DNA from: Micromonospora qiuiae
Lineage (GTDB): Bacteria > Actinomycetota > Actinomycetes > Mycobacteriales > Micromonosporaceae
NCBI RefSeq assembly: GCF_016863555.1
Contig: NZ_BOPC01000047.1
Span: 1-57,761, forward strand
Reading direction: 5' to 3'
DNA length: 57,761 bases
How positions within the stretch are numbered: position 1 is the stretch's first letter; each line of letters starts with the position of its first letter. Shown in pieces: positions 1 through 8,227 of this stretch. The notes below the pieces were generated by a model. The model saw only the letters and a program-made list of their open reading frames with translations, was not told the DNA's origin and searched no databases. The position numbers and the translations under genes are program-made.

Positions 1-6
1 ACACCA

Positions 7-37
7 GGCCCGTCTCGCCTCCGCGAGACGGGCCTTT
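7..37 (+). terminator. Intrinsic terminator of a gene upstream of the window
   Basis: A perfect 12-bp stem (7-18 with 23-34) closes a CTCC loop and is followed by TTT. It probably ends a rightward transcript that starts outside the window. In mycobacteria tRNA-Glu/tRNA-Gln genes lie at this syntenic position, so a tRNA transcript is an inference. It also lies just beyond the 3' end of the leftward IclR gene and could serve it too. Confidence 0.75.
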
Positions 38-75
38 CCATCCCATCCCATCCCCGCCCCTCTCCCAGGGACGGG

Positions 76-762
76 TCAGAGGCCGGAGAGGCGTTGGCCG
101 GCTCTAACTACGGCCATGGCGTGGCGTTCGCCGGGGCGTCGGCCCAGGCGCTCGATCGGGCCGGAGATGCTGATGGCGGCGATGACTCGGCCGGTGCGGT
201 CGCGGATGGGGGCGGAGACGCTCGCCACACCGGCCTCGCGTTCGGCGACGCTCTGCGCCCAGCCGCGGCGGCGTACCTCGGCCAGGGTGCGGCCGGTGAA
301 CTTCGACCGGGGCAGCAGCGGCATCACCGCCTCGGGCGGCTCCCAGGCGAGCAGGATCTGTGCCGCCGATCCGGCGGTCATCGGCAGCACCGAGCCGACC
401 GGGACGGTGTCGCGCAGACCACTGGCCCGTTCGGCGGCGGCCACGCAGATCCGTTCGTCCGCCCGGCGCAGGTAGAGCTGGGCGCTCTCGCCGGTGGCGT
501 CGCGCAGGGCGGCCAGCAGCGGCTCGGCCGCGGTCAGCAGCACGTCCGGCGCGGCGTTGGCCAGTTCGCCCAGGCGTGGACCGGGGCGCCAGCGCCCCTG
601 GGTGTCCCGGACCAGCATCCGATGGATCTCGAGCGCCTGCGCCAGCCGGTGCGCTGTGGCCCGGGGCAGCTTGGTGCGTTCAACGAGTTCGGCCAGGCTG
701 GCGCCGTCGACACAGGCGGCCAGGATGACCACCGCCTTGTCGAGAACGCCGACACCGCTCAT
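76..762 (-). CDS. ndgR: IclR-family transcriptional regulator (NdgR/LtbR-like)
   Basis: Encodes 228 aa. Residues about 5-65 form a winged helix-turn-helix (with the stretch LPRATAHRLAQAL) and about 75-228 the IclR effector domain (DTVPVGSVLPMTAGSAAQ). It is divergent from leuC with only 49 bp between the starts. That is the arrangement of the actinobacterial regulators NdgR (Streptomyces) and LtbR (Corynebacterium), which control leuCD. Control of leuCD and of itself is inferred from position. The ATG at 762 is preferred because GGGA lies 6 nt upstream; a GTG at 774 has no visible ribosome site. Confidence 0.88.
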   Translation of the reverse strand: MSGVGVLDKAVVILAACVDGASLAELVERTKLPRATAHRLAQALEIHRMLVRDTQGRWRPGPRLGELANAAPDVLLTAAEPLLAALRDATGESAQLYLRRADERICVAAAERASGLRDTVPVGSVLPMTAGSAAQILLAWEPPEAVMPLLPRSKFTGRTLAEVRRRGWAQSVAEREAGVASVSAPIRDRTGRVIAAISISGPIERLGRRPGERHAMAVVRAGQRLSGL

Positions 763-811
763 ACTGTGTCCCACAAGCCGAAATTTACCTCCCAGAATTT
801 AGGAAGTCCAG
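763..811. promoter_or_regulatory. leuC/iclR divergent control region
   Basis: The only 49 bp between the two start codons. It holds an A/T-rich dyad, AAATT(N10)AATTT at about 781-800, that stands out against the GC-rich background, and the leuC ribosome site AGGAAG at 801-806. The dyad is a plausible operator for the neighbouring IclR protein; this is inference from position and symmetry. Confidence 0.4.
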
Positions 812-2257
812 ATGGTGGGAGCTACTCCTGAACCCAGGACCCTGGCCGAGAAGGTCTGGGACGCGCACGTCGTCCGGTCCGCCGATGGTGAGCCCGATCT
901 GCTCTTCATCGACCTGCACCTGCTGCACGAGGTGACCAGCCCGCAGGCGTTCGACGGGCTGCGGCTCGCCGGCCGCCGGGTGCGCCGTACCGACCTCACC
1001 CTCGCGACCGAGGACCACAACACCCCGACCGGGTACGCCGATCCCTCCTTCCAGCAGCGTCGTGGCGATCTGCTCACCATCGCCGATCCCACCTCGCGCA
1101 CCCAGATCGAGACGCTGCGGCGCAACTGCGCCGAGTTCGGCGTGAAGCTGCACCCGCTGGGCGACGAGAACCAGGGCATCGTGCACGTCATCGGTCCGCA
1201 GCTCGGGCTCACCCAGCCCGGCATGACCATCGTCTGCGGCGACTCGCACACCGCCACCCACGGCGCATTCGGGGCACTGGCGTTCGGCATCGGCACCAGT
1301 GAGGTTGAACACGTGCTGGCCACCCAGACGCTGCCGCAGGCCCGGCCGAAGACGATGGCGGTCACCGTCAACGGTCAGCTCGGCCCCGGCGTCACCGCGA
1401 AGGACCTGGTGCTCGCGCTGATCGCCAAGGTGGGCACCGGCGGTGGGCGCGGGCACATCGTGGAGTACCGCGGTGAGGCGATCCGGGCGCTGTCCATGGA
1501 AGGCCGGATGACCATCGCCAACATGTCCATCGAGTGGGGCGCCAAGGCCGGCATGATCGCGCCGGACGAGACCACGTTCGCGTACCTGAAGGGGCGGCCT
1601 AACGCGCCGACCGGCGCGGACTGGGACGCGGCGCTGGCCTACTGGCGGACGCTGCCGACCGACGAAGGAGCGGCCTTCGACGCCGAGGTCACCCTCGACG
1701 CCGCTGAGATCACGCCGTTCGTGACCTGGGGCACCAACCCCGGTCAGGGCGTACCGCTGGGTGCGACGGTTCCGGCCCCGGAGTCCTTCGACACCGAGCC
1801 GGAGCGGGCGGCCGCCCGGCGCGCGCTGGAGTACATGGACCTGCGGCCGGGCACGCCGCTGCGGGACCTTTCCGTCGACGTGGTCTTCGTCGGCTCCTGC
1901 ACCAACGGGCGGCTGGAGGACCTGCGGGCCGCCGCCGACGTGCTGCGCGGCCACCGGGTGGCCGACGGCGTACGCATGCTGGTGGTGCCCGGTTCCGCCG
2001 CCGTCCGGGAGGCGGCCGAGGCGGAAGGGTTGGACAAGGTCTTCACCGATGCCGGTGCCGAGTGGCGCTTCGCCGGCTGCTCCATGTGCCTGGGCATGAA
2101 CCCGGACACGCTCTCCCCGGGGCAGCGCTCCGCCTCGACCTCCAACCGCAACTTCGAGGGCCGCCAGGGCCGGGGTGGGCGTACCCACCTGGTCAGCCCG
2201 CCGGTGGCCGCCGCCACTGCCGTCGTCGGCCGGCTGGCCGCCCCCGCCGACCTGTAG
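812..2257 (+). CDS. leuC: 3-isopropylmalate dehydratase large subunit
   Basis: Encodes 481 aa, the catalytic [4Fe-4S] subunit that isomerises 2-isopropylmalate to 3-isopropylmalate in leucine biosynthesis, in complex with LeuD. Aconitase-family cluster ligands are visible: Cys363 in GSCTNGR, and Cys423 and Cys426 in AGCSMCLGMNPD. The substrate loop CGDSHTATHGAFG and the C-terminal ASTSNRNFEGRQG are also typical. Length is normal for the family. The start ATG has AGGAAG 5 nt upstream. leuD follows after 14 nt, so the two subunits are made from one transcript. Confidence 0.97.
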   Translation: MVGATPEPRTLAEKVWDAHVVRSADGEPDLLFIDLHLLHEVTSPQAFDGLRLAGRRVRRTDLTLATEDHNTPTGYADPSFQQRRGDLLTIADPTSRTQIETLRRNCAEFGVKLHPLGDENQGIVHVIGPQLGLTQPGMTIVCGDSHTATHGAFGALAFGIGTSEVEHVLATQTLPQARPKTMAVTVNGQLGPGVTAKDLVLALIAKVGTGGGRGHIVEYRGEAIRALSMEGRMTIANMSIEWGAKAGMIAPDETTFAYLKGRPNAPTGADWDAALAYWRTLPTDEGAAFDAEVTLDAAEITPFVTWGTNPGQGVPLGATVPAPESFDTEPERAAARRALEYMDLRPGTPLRDLSVDVVFVGSCTNGRLEDLRAAADVLRGHRVADGVRMLVVPGSAAVREAAEAEGLDKVFTDAGAEWRFAGCSMCLGMNPDTLSPGQRSASTSNRNFEGRQGRGGRTHLVSPPVAAATAVVGRLAAPADL

Positions 2258-2271
2258 AAGGGCTGCGAGAG

Positions 2272-2859
2272 ATGGAAAAGTTCACCGTGCACACCGGCAC
2301 CGCCGTGCCGCTGCGTCGGTCCGACGTGGACACCGACCAGATCATCCCGGCCGTGTACCTCAAGCGGGTGACCCGTACCGGCTTCGCCGACGGGTTGTTC
2401 AGCGCGTGGCGCGAGGACCCGGAATTCGTACTCAATGATGAATCATATTCCGGTGCGTCGATTCTCGTGGCGGGGCCGGAGTTCGGCACCGGATCGTCCC
2501 GGGAGCATGCCGTATGGGCGCTGCGCGACTACGGATTCCGCGTGGTGATCTCGCCACGCTTCGGTGACATCTTCCGGGGCAATGCCCTCAAGGAAGGTCT
2601 GCTGCCGGTCGAGTTGGAATTGAAAGCCGTCGAGGAGATCTGGGATCTGGTCGAATCCGACCCGACCGCCGCGATCACCGTCGACCTGACCTCCCGGCAG
2701 GTCCACGCCGGCTCCTCCACGTGGTCGTTCCCGCTCGACGACTTCAGCCGTTGGCGGCTGATGGAGGGCTTGGACGACATTGGACTCACCCTCCGGCATG
2801 CCGACCGGATCACCGCCTTCGAGGCCGCCCGACCGACGTTCCTGCCCCGGGTCGCCTAG
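2272..2859 (+). CDS. leuD: 3-isopropylmalate dehydratase small subunit
   Basis: Encodes 195 aa, the swivelling small subunit that completes the LeuCD dehydratase. It starts MEKFTVHTGTAVPLRRSDVD and carries the family motifs DVDTDQIIPAVYLK and GPEFGTGSSREHAVWAL. The ATG at 2272 is preceded by GAGAG. It lies 14 nt after leuC and is followed by a strong terminator at 2884-2916, which makes leuCD a compact two-gene operon. Confidence 0.97.
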   Translation: MEKFTVHTGTAVPLRRSDVDTDQIIPAVYLKRVTRTGFADGLFSAWREDPEFVLNDESYSGASILVAGPEFGTGSSREHAVWALRDYGFRVVISPRFGDIFRGNALKEGLLPVELELKAVEEIWDLVESDPTAAITVDLTSRQVHAGSSTWSFPLDDFSRWRLMEGLDDIGLTLRHADRITAFEAARPTFLPRVA

Positions 2860-2883
2860 CCCTTCGCGCTTCGCACAGCCGAT

Positions 2884-2916
2884 TTCGCCCCCACCGGTGC
2901 CACCGGTGGGGGCGAA
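2884..2916 (+). terminator. leuCD terminator
   Basis: A perfect 15-bp stem (2884-2898 with 2902-2916) closes a 3-nt loop and is followed by TTCGTTA. It separates leuCD from hupB. Confidence 0.85.
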
Positions 2917-2952
2917 TTCGTTACGACACAAGGGCTTTTTTCGACAGAATGT

Positions 2953-2981
2953 TTGTGTCCCGGCAGCACAGGGCATACCGT
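2953..2981 (+). promoter_or_regulatory. hupB promoter
   Basis: A TTGTGT (-35, 2953-2958) and TACCGT (-10, 2976-2981) pair with 17-bp spacing match the actinobacterial housekeeping sigma pattern. Transcription would begin near 2988, leaving a leader of about 43 nt that carries the GGAGGA ribosome site of hupB. Confidence 0.6.
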
Positions 2982-3030
2982 GCGCGCAGAATGGCTCGCG
3001 TCGAGTCAGTTGCACAATCAGGAGGAAGTA

Positions 3031-3660
3031 GTGAACAAGGCCGAGCTCATCGAGGCGCTCGCCGTTCGCCTGGGGGACCGGAAGACGGCGACGGCAGCGC
3101 TCGACGCGGTCCTCGCTGAGGTCCAGGCGGCGGTCACCAAGGGCGAGAAGGTGGCGATCACCGGTTTCGGAGCGTTCGAGAAGCGCGTACGGGGGGCGCG
3201 AACAGCGCGCAACCCGCGTACGGGTGAGGCGGTGAAGGTCAAGAAGACCTCTGTGCCGACCTTCCGCCCGGGCGCCGGGTTCAAGGAAATGGTGGCCAGC
3301 GGCAAGGTGCCGAGGGCCACGGCGGCGGCGAAGAAGGCCGCTGCGGCCACCGCCAAGACCACCGGTGCGAAGGCGACCGGTGCGAAGGCGGCGGCGAAGA
3401 AGACGGCGGCGGCGAAGACCACGGCGGCCAAGAAGACCACCACGGCCAAGGCCACCAAGACCACGGCCAAGAAGGCCGCGCCAGCGAAGAAGGCTGCCGC
3501 GAAGAAGGCCGCGCCGGCGAAGAAGGCTGCCGCGAAGAAGGCTGCGCCGGCGAAGAAGACCGCCGCGGCGACCAAGGCCACCGCGGCCAAGAAGACCGCG
3601 ACGGCGAAGAAGGCCCCGGCGAAGAAGGCCCCGGCCAGGAAGGCAGCGACCCGGCGCTGA
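3031..3660 (+). CDS. hupB: HU-family nucleoid protein with histone H1-like tail
   Basis: Encodes 209 aa. Residues 1-90 are a canonical HU fold (VNKAELIEALAVRLGD, then GFGAFEKRVRGARTARNPRTGE and FRPGAGFKEMV). Residues about 95-209 are a low-complexity Lys/Ala/Thr/Pro tail with many AAKK, PAKKA and TAKK units, as in mycobacterial HupB and streptomycete HupS. It bends and compacts DNA; in mycobacteria the tail binds DNA non-specifically and is modified. The GTG at 3031 follows GGAGGA at the proper distance. The encoding DNA is itself repetitive at 3300-3650, so length variation between strains is likely. Confidence 0.95.
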   Translation: MNKAELIEALAVRLGDRKTATAALDAVLAEVQAAVTKGEKVAITGFGAFEKRVRGARTARNPRTGEAVKVKKTSVPTFRPGAGFKEMVASGKVPRATAAAKKAAAATAKTTGAKATGAKAAAKKTAAAKTTAAKKTTTAKATKTTAKKAAPAKKAAAKKAAPAKKAAAKKAAPAKKTAAATKATAAKKTATAKKAPAKKAPARKAATRR

Positions 3661-3674
3661 GCCGGCCGTACGAC

Positions 3675-3705
3675 GAGGGCGCCCGCCACCACGGTGGGCG
3701 CCCTC
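3675..3705 (+). terminator. hupB terminator
   Basis: A 10-bp perfect G/C stem (3675-3684 with 3696-3705) with an 11-nt loop lies 15 bp after the hupB stop. There is no T-run after it, which is usual for actinobacterial terminators. Confidence 0.65.
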
Positions 3706-3847
3706 ACCATGTACCGCGCGAGCCGGCACCCACACCCTGCTCACCGGCCGGCCCGGCCTTCCGGCCCGCCGCCACCCGTGGGCCGGCAGGCTGACCGCTG
3801 AATGCAGCCATTCACCCAGCCCCACGGCAGCCCAGGGTAGAGGCGCG

Positions 3848-3926
3848 GCAGCCTTTGCTCTGCTTCACCGGACGCACCGGTTTCGGCGGCGAACCGTTGC
3901 GTGGGTTGAAGCAGAGCAAAGGCTGC
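3848..3926. repeat. Long inverted repeat between hupB and mutT1
   Basis: Two perfectly complementary 20-nt arms (3848-3867 and 3907-3926) flank a 39-nt centre that continues to pair imperfectly. The arms contain TTTGCTCTGCTTCA and its complement. It sits between convergent genes in a 332-bp gene-free stretch (3661-3992). It could be a bidirectional terminator or a copy of a dispersed palindrome; only one copy is in this window. Confidence 0.6.
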
Positions 3927-3992
3927 GCGTTGGGGATACTGCTATGCCGGTGAGCGGGTGACGCCACGGTCGCTCAGAGGCGGCGCGATCGC

Positions 3993-4865
3993 TCAGAGGC
4001 GGTCGGCGGCGAGCAGTCTGTCGCCGGCGAAGGCGAGCAGCCAACCGCCGCCCTTGTCGGTGCGGTAGTCGCCGCACCGCCCGGCGAGCCGTTCCAACGC
4101 CCCCGGGATCACCTTGCCCTGGCTGCACACCGCAACCGTCTCGCCGGCAGCGGCCAGCATCGCCAGCCGCCCCGCTGCGGCCAGCACGCACTCGTCGGGC
4201 TGCTGGCCCGCGAGCGGCTCGTCCAGGTCGCCGCACACCTCGATCGGCAGGCCCAGCGCCGCAGCGGCCGGGTCCAGGGTCTGCACGCACCGACGGGGCG
4301 AGGCGGAGAGCAGGCGTACGGGGCGGATCAGCTCTATCAGTGGCGCCAAGGCGTACGCCTCGGACCAGCCGCGTGCGTCCAGCGGCCGTCCCCTGTCCGG
4401 ACCGGACCAGCTCAGCCGCTTCCCCGCGTGCCCGTGCCGGACCAGCATCATCGTCGTGGTGACCGGCGGCAGTGCGGCGAACGCGGCCAGCACCTCCGCG
4501 TCGTGCGGATAGCTGACCAGAGCCACCGCCTCGTCCACCTTCAGCCAGCGCACCGCGTCGACCTCGGTGTCGGGCTGGAACCCGCCGGTGCCCACCGCCC
4601 GCATGGACCAGTAGTCGACCGTCTTGGACCGGCCCTCGCTGCGGTACTGCGCGCTGGGCAGCCGGACCTGCGGTACCGCTTGGGCGTCGGCCTCCTCGGC
4701 GACCTCCCGCGCGGCGGCGATCAGGGCATGCTCACCCGCTTCCAGCTTGCCCTTCGGCAACGTCCAGTCCCCGTAGCGGGGACGGTGCACCAGGCAGACC
4801 TGGACGCCGCCGTCCGGCACCGGCCGCCACACCACGCCGCCGGCCGCCCGGATCGCCTCCACCAT
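3993..4865 (-). CDS. mutT1: Nudix hydrolase fused to histidine phosphatase (MutT1-like)
   Basis: Encodes 290 aa with two domains. Residues about 5-125 are a Nudix hydrolase with the box beginning at Gly39 (GKLEAGEHALIAAAREVAEE). Residues about 138-290 are a phosphoglycerate mutase-like domain with the catalytic RHGHAGKR (143-150). Mycobacterial MutT1 has the same architecture and hydrolyses 8-oxo-dGTP and diadenosine polyphosphates, so nucleotide-pool cleaning is the expected role. It lies 23 bp downstream of ppk on the same strand, as in Mycobacterium. A 17-bp direct repeat with CGCTCAGAGGCGG overlaps its 3' end (about 3967-4002). Confidence 0.92.
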   Translation of the reverse strand: MVEAIRAAGGVVWRPVPDGGVQVCLVHRPRYGDWTLPKGKLEAGEHALIAAAREVAEEADAQAVPQVRLPSAQYRSEGRSKTVDYWSMRAVGTGGFQPDTEVDAVRWLKVDEAVALVSYPHDAEVLAAFAALPPVTTTMMLVRHGHAGKRLSWSGPDRGRPLDARGWSEAYALAPLIELIRPVRLLSASPRRCVQTLDPAAAALGLPIEVCGDLDEPLAGQQPDECVLAAAGRLAMLAAAGETVAVCSQGKVIPGALERLAGRCGDYRTDKGGGWLLAFAGDRLLAADRL

Positions 4866-4888
4866 CTGCTCAGCCTATGCCCGCGCCC

Positions 4889-7186
4889 TCAGCCGGTCTT
4901 GCCGCCGACCCGACGGAGCAACAGATCCTGCAGGTGAGCCAGGGGTGCCTCCGGCGAGCCGGTACGCCGGGTCCACTCGCCGTCGGCGCCCAACTCGAAC
5001 GCCTCGACGTCGGGGCTCATCGCCGCGCCGAGCACGTGATCCAGCTCGGCCCGGGCCACCGGATCGCTGACCTGGACCAGCGCCTCGACCCGCCGGTCCA
5101 GGTTGCGGTGCATCAGATCGGCCGAGCCGATCCAGAACTCGGCGTCGCCGTTGTTGCCGAAGCGGAAGATCCGGGAGTGTTCCAGAAAGCGGCCGAGGAT
5201 CGAGCGGACCCGGATGTTCTCCGACAGCCCCGGCACCCCCGGGCGCAGCATGCACATGCCCCGGATGATCAGGTCGACGTGCACCCCGGCCTGGGACGCT
5301 CGGTACAGCGCGTCGGTGATTTCCTCGTCGACCAGCGCGTTCACCTTGAACTGCACGAGCCCCGGCTGGCCGAGCCGGACGTGGGCGATCTCGCGCTGGA
5401 TCCGTTCGATCAGGCCACTGCGGATGCCCTGCGGCGCCACCAGCAATCGCCGGTACGCGGTCTGCCGGCTGTAGCCGGTGAGCACGTTGAACAGGTCGGT
5501 CAGGTCGGCGCCGATCTCCGGGTCGGCGGTGAGCATGCCGAAGTCCTCGTAGAGCCGCGCGGTCTTGGGGTGGTAGTTGCCGGTGCCGATGTGGCAGTAG
5601 CGCCGGATCTGGTTGCCCTCCTGGCGTACCACCAGGGCGGTCTTGCAGTGGGTCTTCAGACCGACCAGGCCGTAGACCACGTGGCAGCCGGCGCGTTCCA
5701 GGGTGCGCGCCCAGCCGATGTTGGCCACCTCGTCGAAGCGCGCCTTCAACTCGACCAGCACCACCACCTGCTTGCCGGCGGCGGCGGCCTCGACCAGCGC
5801 GTCCACAATCGGTGAGTCGCCGCTGGTCCGGTAGAGGGTCTGCTTGATGGCCAGCACGTCAGGGTCGGCGGCGGCCTGCTCGATGAAGCGCTGCACGCTG
5901 GTGGCGAACGAGTGGTACGGATGGTGCACCAGCACGTCCCCGTCGCGCAGCGTGGCGAAGACGCTGCGCGGCACCTCACCCTCGGTGAGTCGCGGATGGG
6001 TGGCCGGGACGAACGGCGGGTCCTTCAGGTCGGGCCGGTCGGCTTCGCCGTACAACTGCCACAGCGCGGAAAGGTCGAGCAGTCCCCGGACCCGCAGCAC
6101 GTCCTGGGTGTCCATGTCCAGTTCGCGGACCAGCAGTTCGAGCATGTGGTCGGAGATCGACGCGGCCACCTCCAGCCGGACCGGCGGGCCGAACCGGCGT
6201 CGGGCCAGCTCCCGCTCCAGGGCCTGGAGCAGATCCTCGTCGCGGTCCTCGTCGACCTCCACCTCGGCGTTGCGGGTGACCCGGAACAGGTGGCACTCGA
6301 CCACCTGCATGCCGGAGAAGAGCTGCCCGAGGTGCACCGAGATGAGGTCCTCCACCGGCAGCATCCGGACCCCGGGCTGGTCCCGGTCGACCCGGACGAA
6401 CCGCGGCACGTTGTTGGGCACCTTCACCCGCGCGAACAGCTCCGGCCCGCCGTCCGGATCGCGCACCGACACGGCCAGGTTGAGCGACCGGCCCGAGATG
6501 TACGGGAAGGGGTGGGCCGGGTCGACCGCGAGCGGCGTGAGCACCGGAAAAATCTGGTCCCGGAAGTAGCTGCGCAGCCGCTCCTGTTCGGCCTCGCCGA
6601 GGTCGGACCAGCGCAGCACCTGGATGCCCTCGGCGGCCAGCTTCGGCAGTACGTCGTCGACGAAGCAGGCGGCGTGCCGGGTCACCAGGGCGGCGGCCTT
6701 CTCGGCCACCATCTCGAGCTGGGTGCGTAGCGGAAGCCCGTCGCCGCCGCGTACCGGCAGGCCGGCGGAGAGTCGCCGCTTCAGCCCGGCCACCCGCACC
6801 ATGTAGAACTCGTCGAGGTTGCTGGCGAAGATGGCCAGGAACTTGGCCCGCTCCAGCAGAGGCGTACCCGGGTCCTCGGCCAGCGCCAGCACCCGGGCGT
6901 TGAAGTCGAGCCAGGACAGTTCCCGGTTGCGGAACCGCTCCTCGGGCAGGGGTTGGGCGGCCGGGGGTTCCTCGGTGGCCAGCTCCGGCAACCCGGGCTC
7001 GGCGACCGGATCGAGCACCTCGTCCAGCCCGGCGGAGGCGGCCGCCGGATCGGTGCCGGCCACATCGTCGGGGGTCGGTCGGGTCGAACGGAACCGCCCG
7101 TCGGGCCCCCGCGACCGGCCGCCGTCGCCGTTGGCCAGGTCGTCGGTGACGGCGGGGCTGTCGGGGCGTTCGCGGGGGGTGCTCAC
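4889..7186 (-). CDS. ppk: Polyphosphate kinase 1
   Basis: Encodes 765 aa, an inner-face enzyme that makes polyphosphate from ATP reversibly. The core begins near residue 85 (NRELSWLDFNARVLALAEDP). The phospholipase D-like half carries the autophosphorylated-histidine region KTHCKTALVV and CHIGTGNYHPKTARLYEDFG. The first 80 residues are an extra low-complexity Pro/Asp-rich segment before the conserved core. The start is a GTG. It sits between fbiD (54 bp upstream) and mutT1 (23 bp downstream), all leftward, probably one operon. Confidence 0.95.
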   Translation of the reverse strand: MSTPRERPDSPAVTDDLANGDGGRSRGPDGRFRSTRPTPDDVAGTDPAAASAGLDEVLDPVAEPGLPELATEEPPAAQPLPEERFRNRELSWLDFNARVLALAEDPGTPLLERAKFLAIFASNLDEFYMVRVAGLKRRLSAGLPVRGGDGLPLRTQLEMVAEKAAALVTRHAACFVDDVLPKLAAEGIQVLRWSDLGEAEQERLRSYFRDQIFPVLTPLAVDPAHPFPYISGRSLNLAVSVRDPDGGPELFARVKVPNNVPRFVRVDRDQPGVRMLPVEDLISVHLGQLFSGMQVVECHLFRVTRNAEVEVDEDRDEDLLQALERELARRRFGPPVRLEVAASISDHMLELLVRELDMDTQDVLRVRGLLDLSALWQLYGEADRPDLKDPPFVPATHPRLTEGEVPRSVFATLRDGDVLVHHPYHSFATSVQRFIEQAAADPDVLAIKQTLYRTSGDSPIVDALVEAAAAGKQVVVLVELKARFDEVANIGWARTLERAGCHVVYGLVGLKTHCKTALVVRQEGNQIRRYCHIGTGNYHPKTARLYEDFGMLTADPEIGADLTDLFNVLTGYSRQTAYRRLLVAPQGIRSGLIERIQREIAHVRLGQPGLVQFKVNALVDEEITDALYRASQAGVHVDLIIRGMCMLRPGVPGLSENIRVRSILGRFLEHSRIFRFGNNGDAEFWIGSADLMHRNLDRRVEALVQVSDPVARAELDHVLGAAMSPDVEAFELGADGEWTRRTGSPEAPLAHLQDLLLRRVGGKTG

Positions 7187-7240
7187 CCGCTCATAATCAC
7201 CCGATCAGGGTTAACGCCGAATGAACTTCGGCTGGGTACC

Positions 7241-8107
7241 TCAGGACATCGTCGGAAGCGTCACCCGGACGACGTCGCCGTCGGCGTCGGTCTCGACCCG
7301 GACGCGCTGGCCGAGCCGGAGCAGCCGCAGCCCGGAGGCGTCGAAGGCCCGCGCGGGGAACGACAGCTCAGTGCCGTCGTCGAGCAGCAGCAGGCCGGTG
7401 CGCGTCGCCGCGTCGAAGGTCGCCACCGTGCCCTGCATGCCCAGCACGGTACACCGTCGCCTCCGCGTCGCCCCGGTGCGGCAGCCGACGGTCAGCGCCG
7501 TGGTGCGCGGCCCGAGCCCGAGCCGGGCCGCCGCAGCCAGGTCGGCCGCGGTGTCCACGTCGCGTCGCAGGCTGGGCCAGTCGCCGGTGAGCGGGTGGGC
7601 GCCGCCGGCCGCGTGCGCGGCGGCCGAGCCGGGCCCGAACCGGGGTTGCAGGGGTACGCCCGGCGGCGCGGCCAGCAGCACGGTGCCGGTTCCCGGCGCG
7701 TCGGCCACGAAGCGGCGTACGCCCGGAGGGTCGGCCTGGGCCGCCCGCAGCGCCGCCGCCAGTTCGGCCGGGCGCAGCGCGGGCAGGTCGGCGGTGAGCC
7801 CGGCCACCCAGCCGGCGACGCCGGCCGCGCCGTTCCGGAACGCGGCGTTCAGGCCGGTGCCCGCGACCTCCGGCAGGATCCGGGCACCCGCCCGACGGGC
7901 CGTGTCGGCCACCCGTGGGTCGGCCGTGACCACCCGCACCTCGGCCACCTCGGAGCAGGATTGCACCGCTTCGAGCGTGTCGGCGGCCAGGGCCAGCGCC
8001 AGTTCCTCGTGCGGTACGTCGGGCATTCCGCCGCGCAGCCGGGTCTTCGCGGCGGTCAGGCGCTTGACCGGCACCACCACCGTCCATGGCTGACTCACAT
8101 CTGCCAT
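7241..8107 (-). CDS. fbiD: PEP/2-phospholactate guanylyltransferase (FbiD/CofC) with a C-terminal OB-like domain
   Basis: Encodes 288 aa. Residues about 1-215 match the F420-pathway guanylyltransferase (PWTVVVPVKRLTAAKTRLRG at the N-terminus, then GTGLNAAFRNGA and TADLPALRPAELAAAL). Mycobacterial FbiD uses PEP; archaeal CofC uses 2-phospholactate. Homologues are usually 210-220 aa. Here the frame runs on without a stop into about 65 residues starting MQGTVATFDAATRTG and ending GQRVRVETDADGDVVRV, which resemble a cold-shock/OB fold. Either this is a fusion or the small domain is also started internally at its Met. Gene order fbiD-ppk-mutT1 supports the call. Confidence 0.85.
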   Translation of the reverse strand: MADVSQPWTVVVPVKRLTAAKTRLRGGMPDVPHEELALALAADTLEAVQSCSEVAEVRVVTADPRVADTARRAGARILPEVAGTGLNAAFRNGAAGVAGWVAGLTADLPALRPAELAAALRAAQADPPGVRRFVADAPGTGTVLLAAPPGVPLQPRFGPGSAAAHAAGGAHPLTGDWPSLRRDVDTAADLAAAARLGLGPRTTALTVGCRTGATRRRRCTVLGMQGTVATFDAATRTGLLLLDDGTELSFPARAFDASGLRLLRLGQRVRVETDADGDVVRVTLPTMS

Positions 8108-8227
8108 CCTGCCAGTCCGGCACCGGTACCCTCACTGGCCGTACCAGGGGCGAGCAGGCATGATTTCGGCTGCGGGTGTCACCGGGCTCTTCCGGTGGGC
8201 GGATCGGGGCGGGCACGAGGAGGCAGG

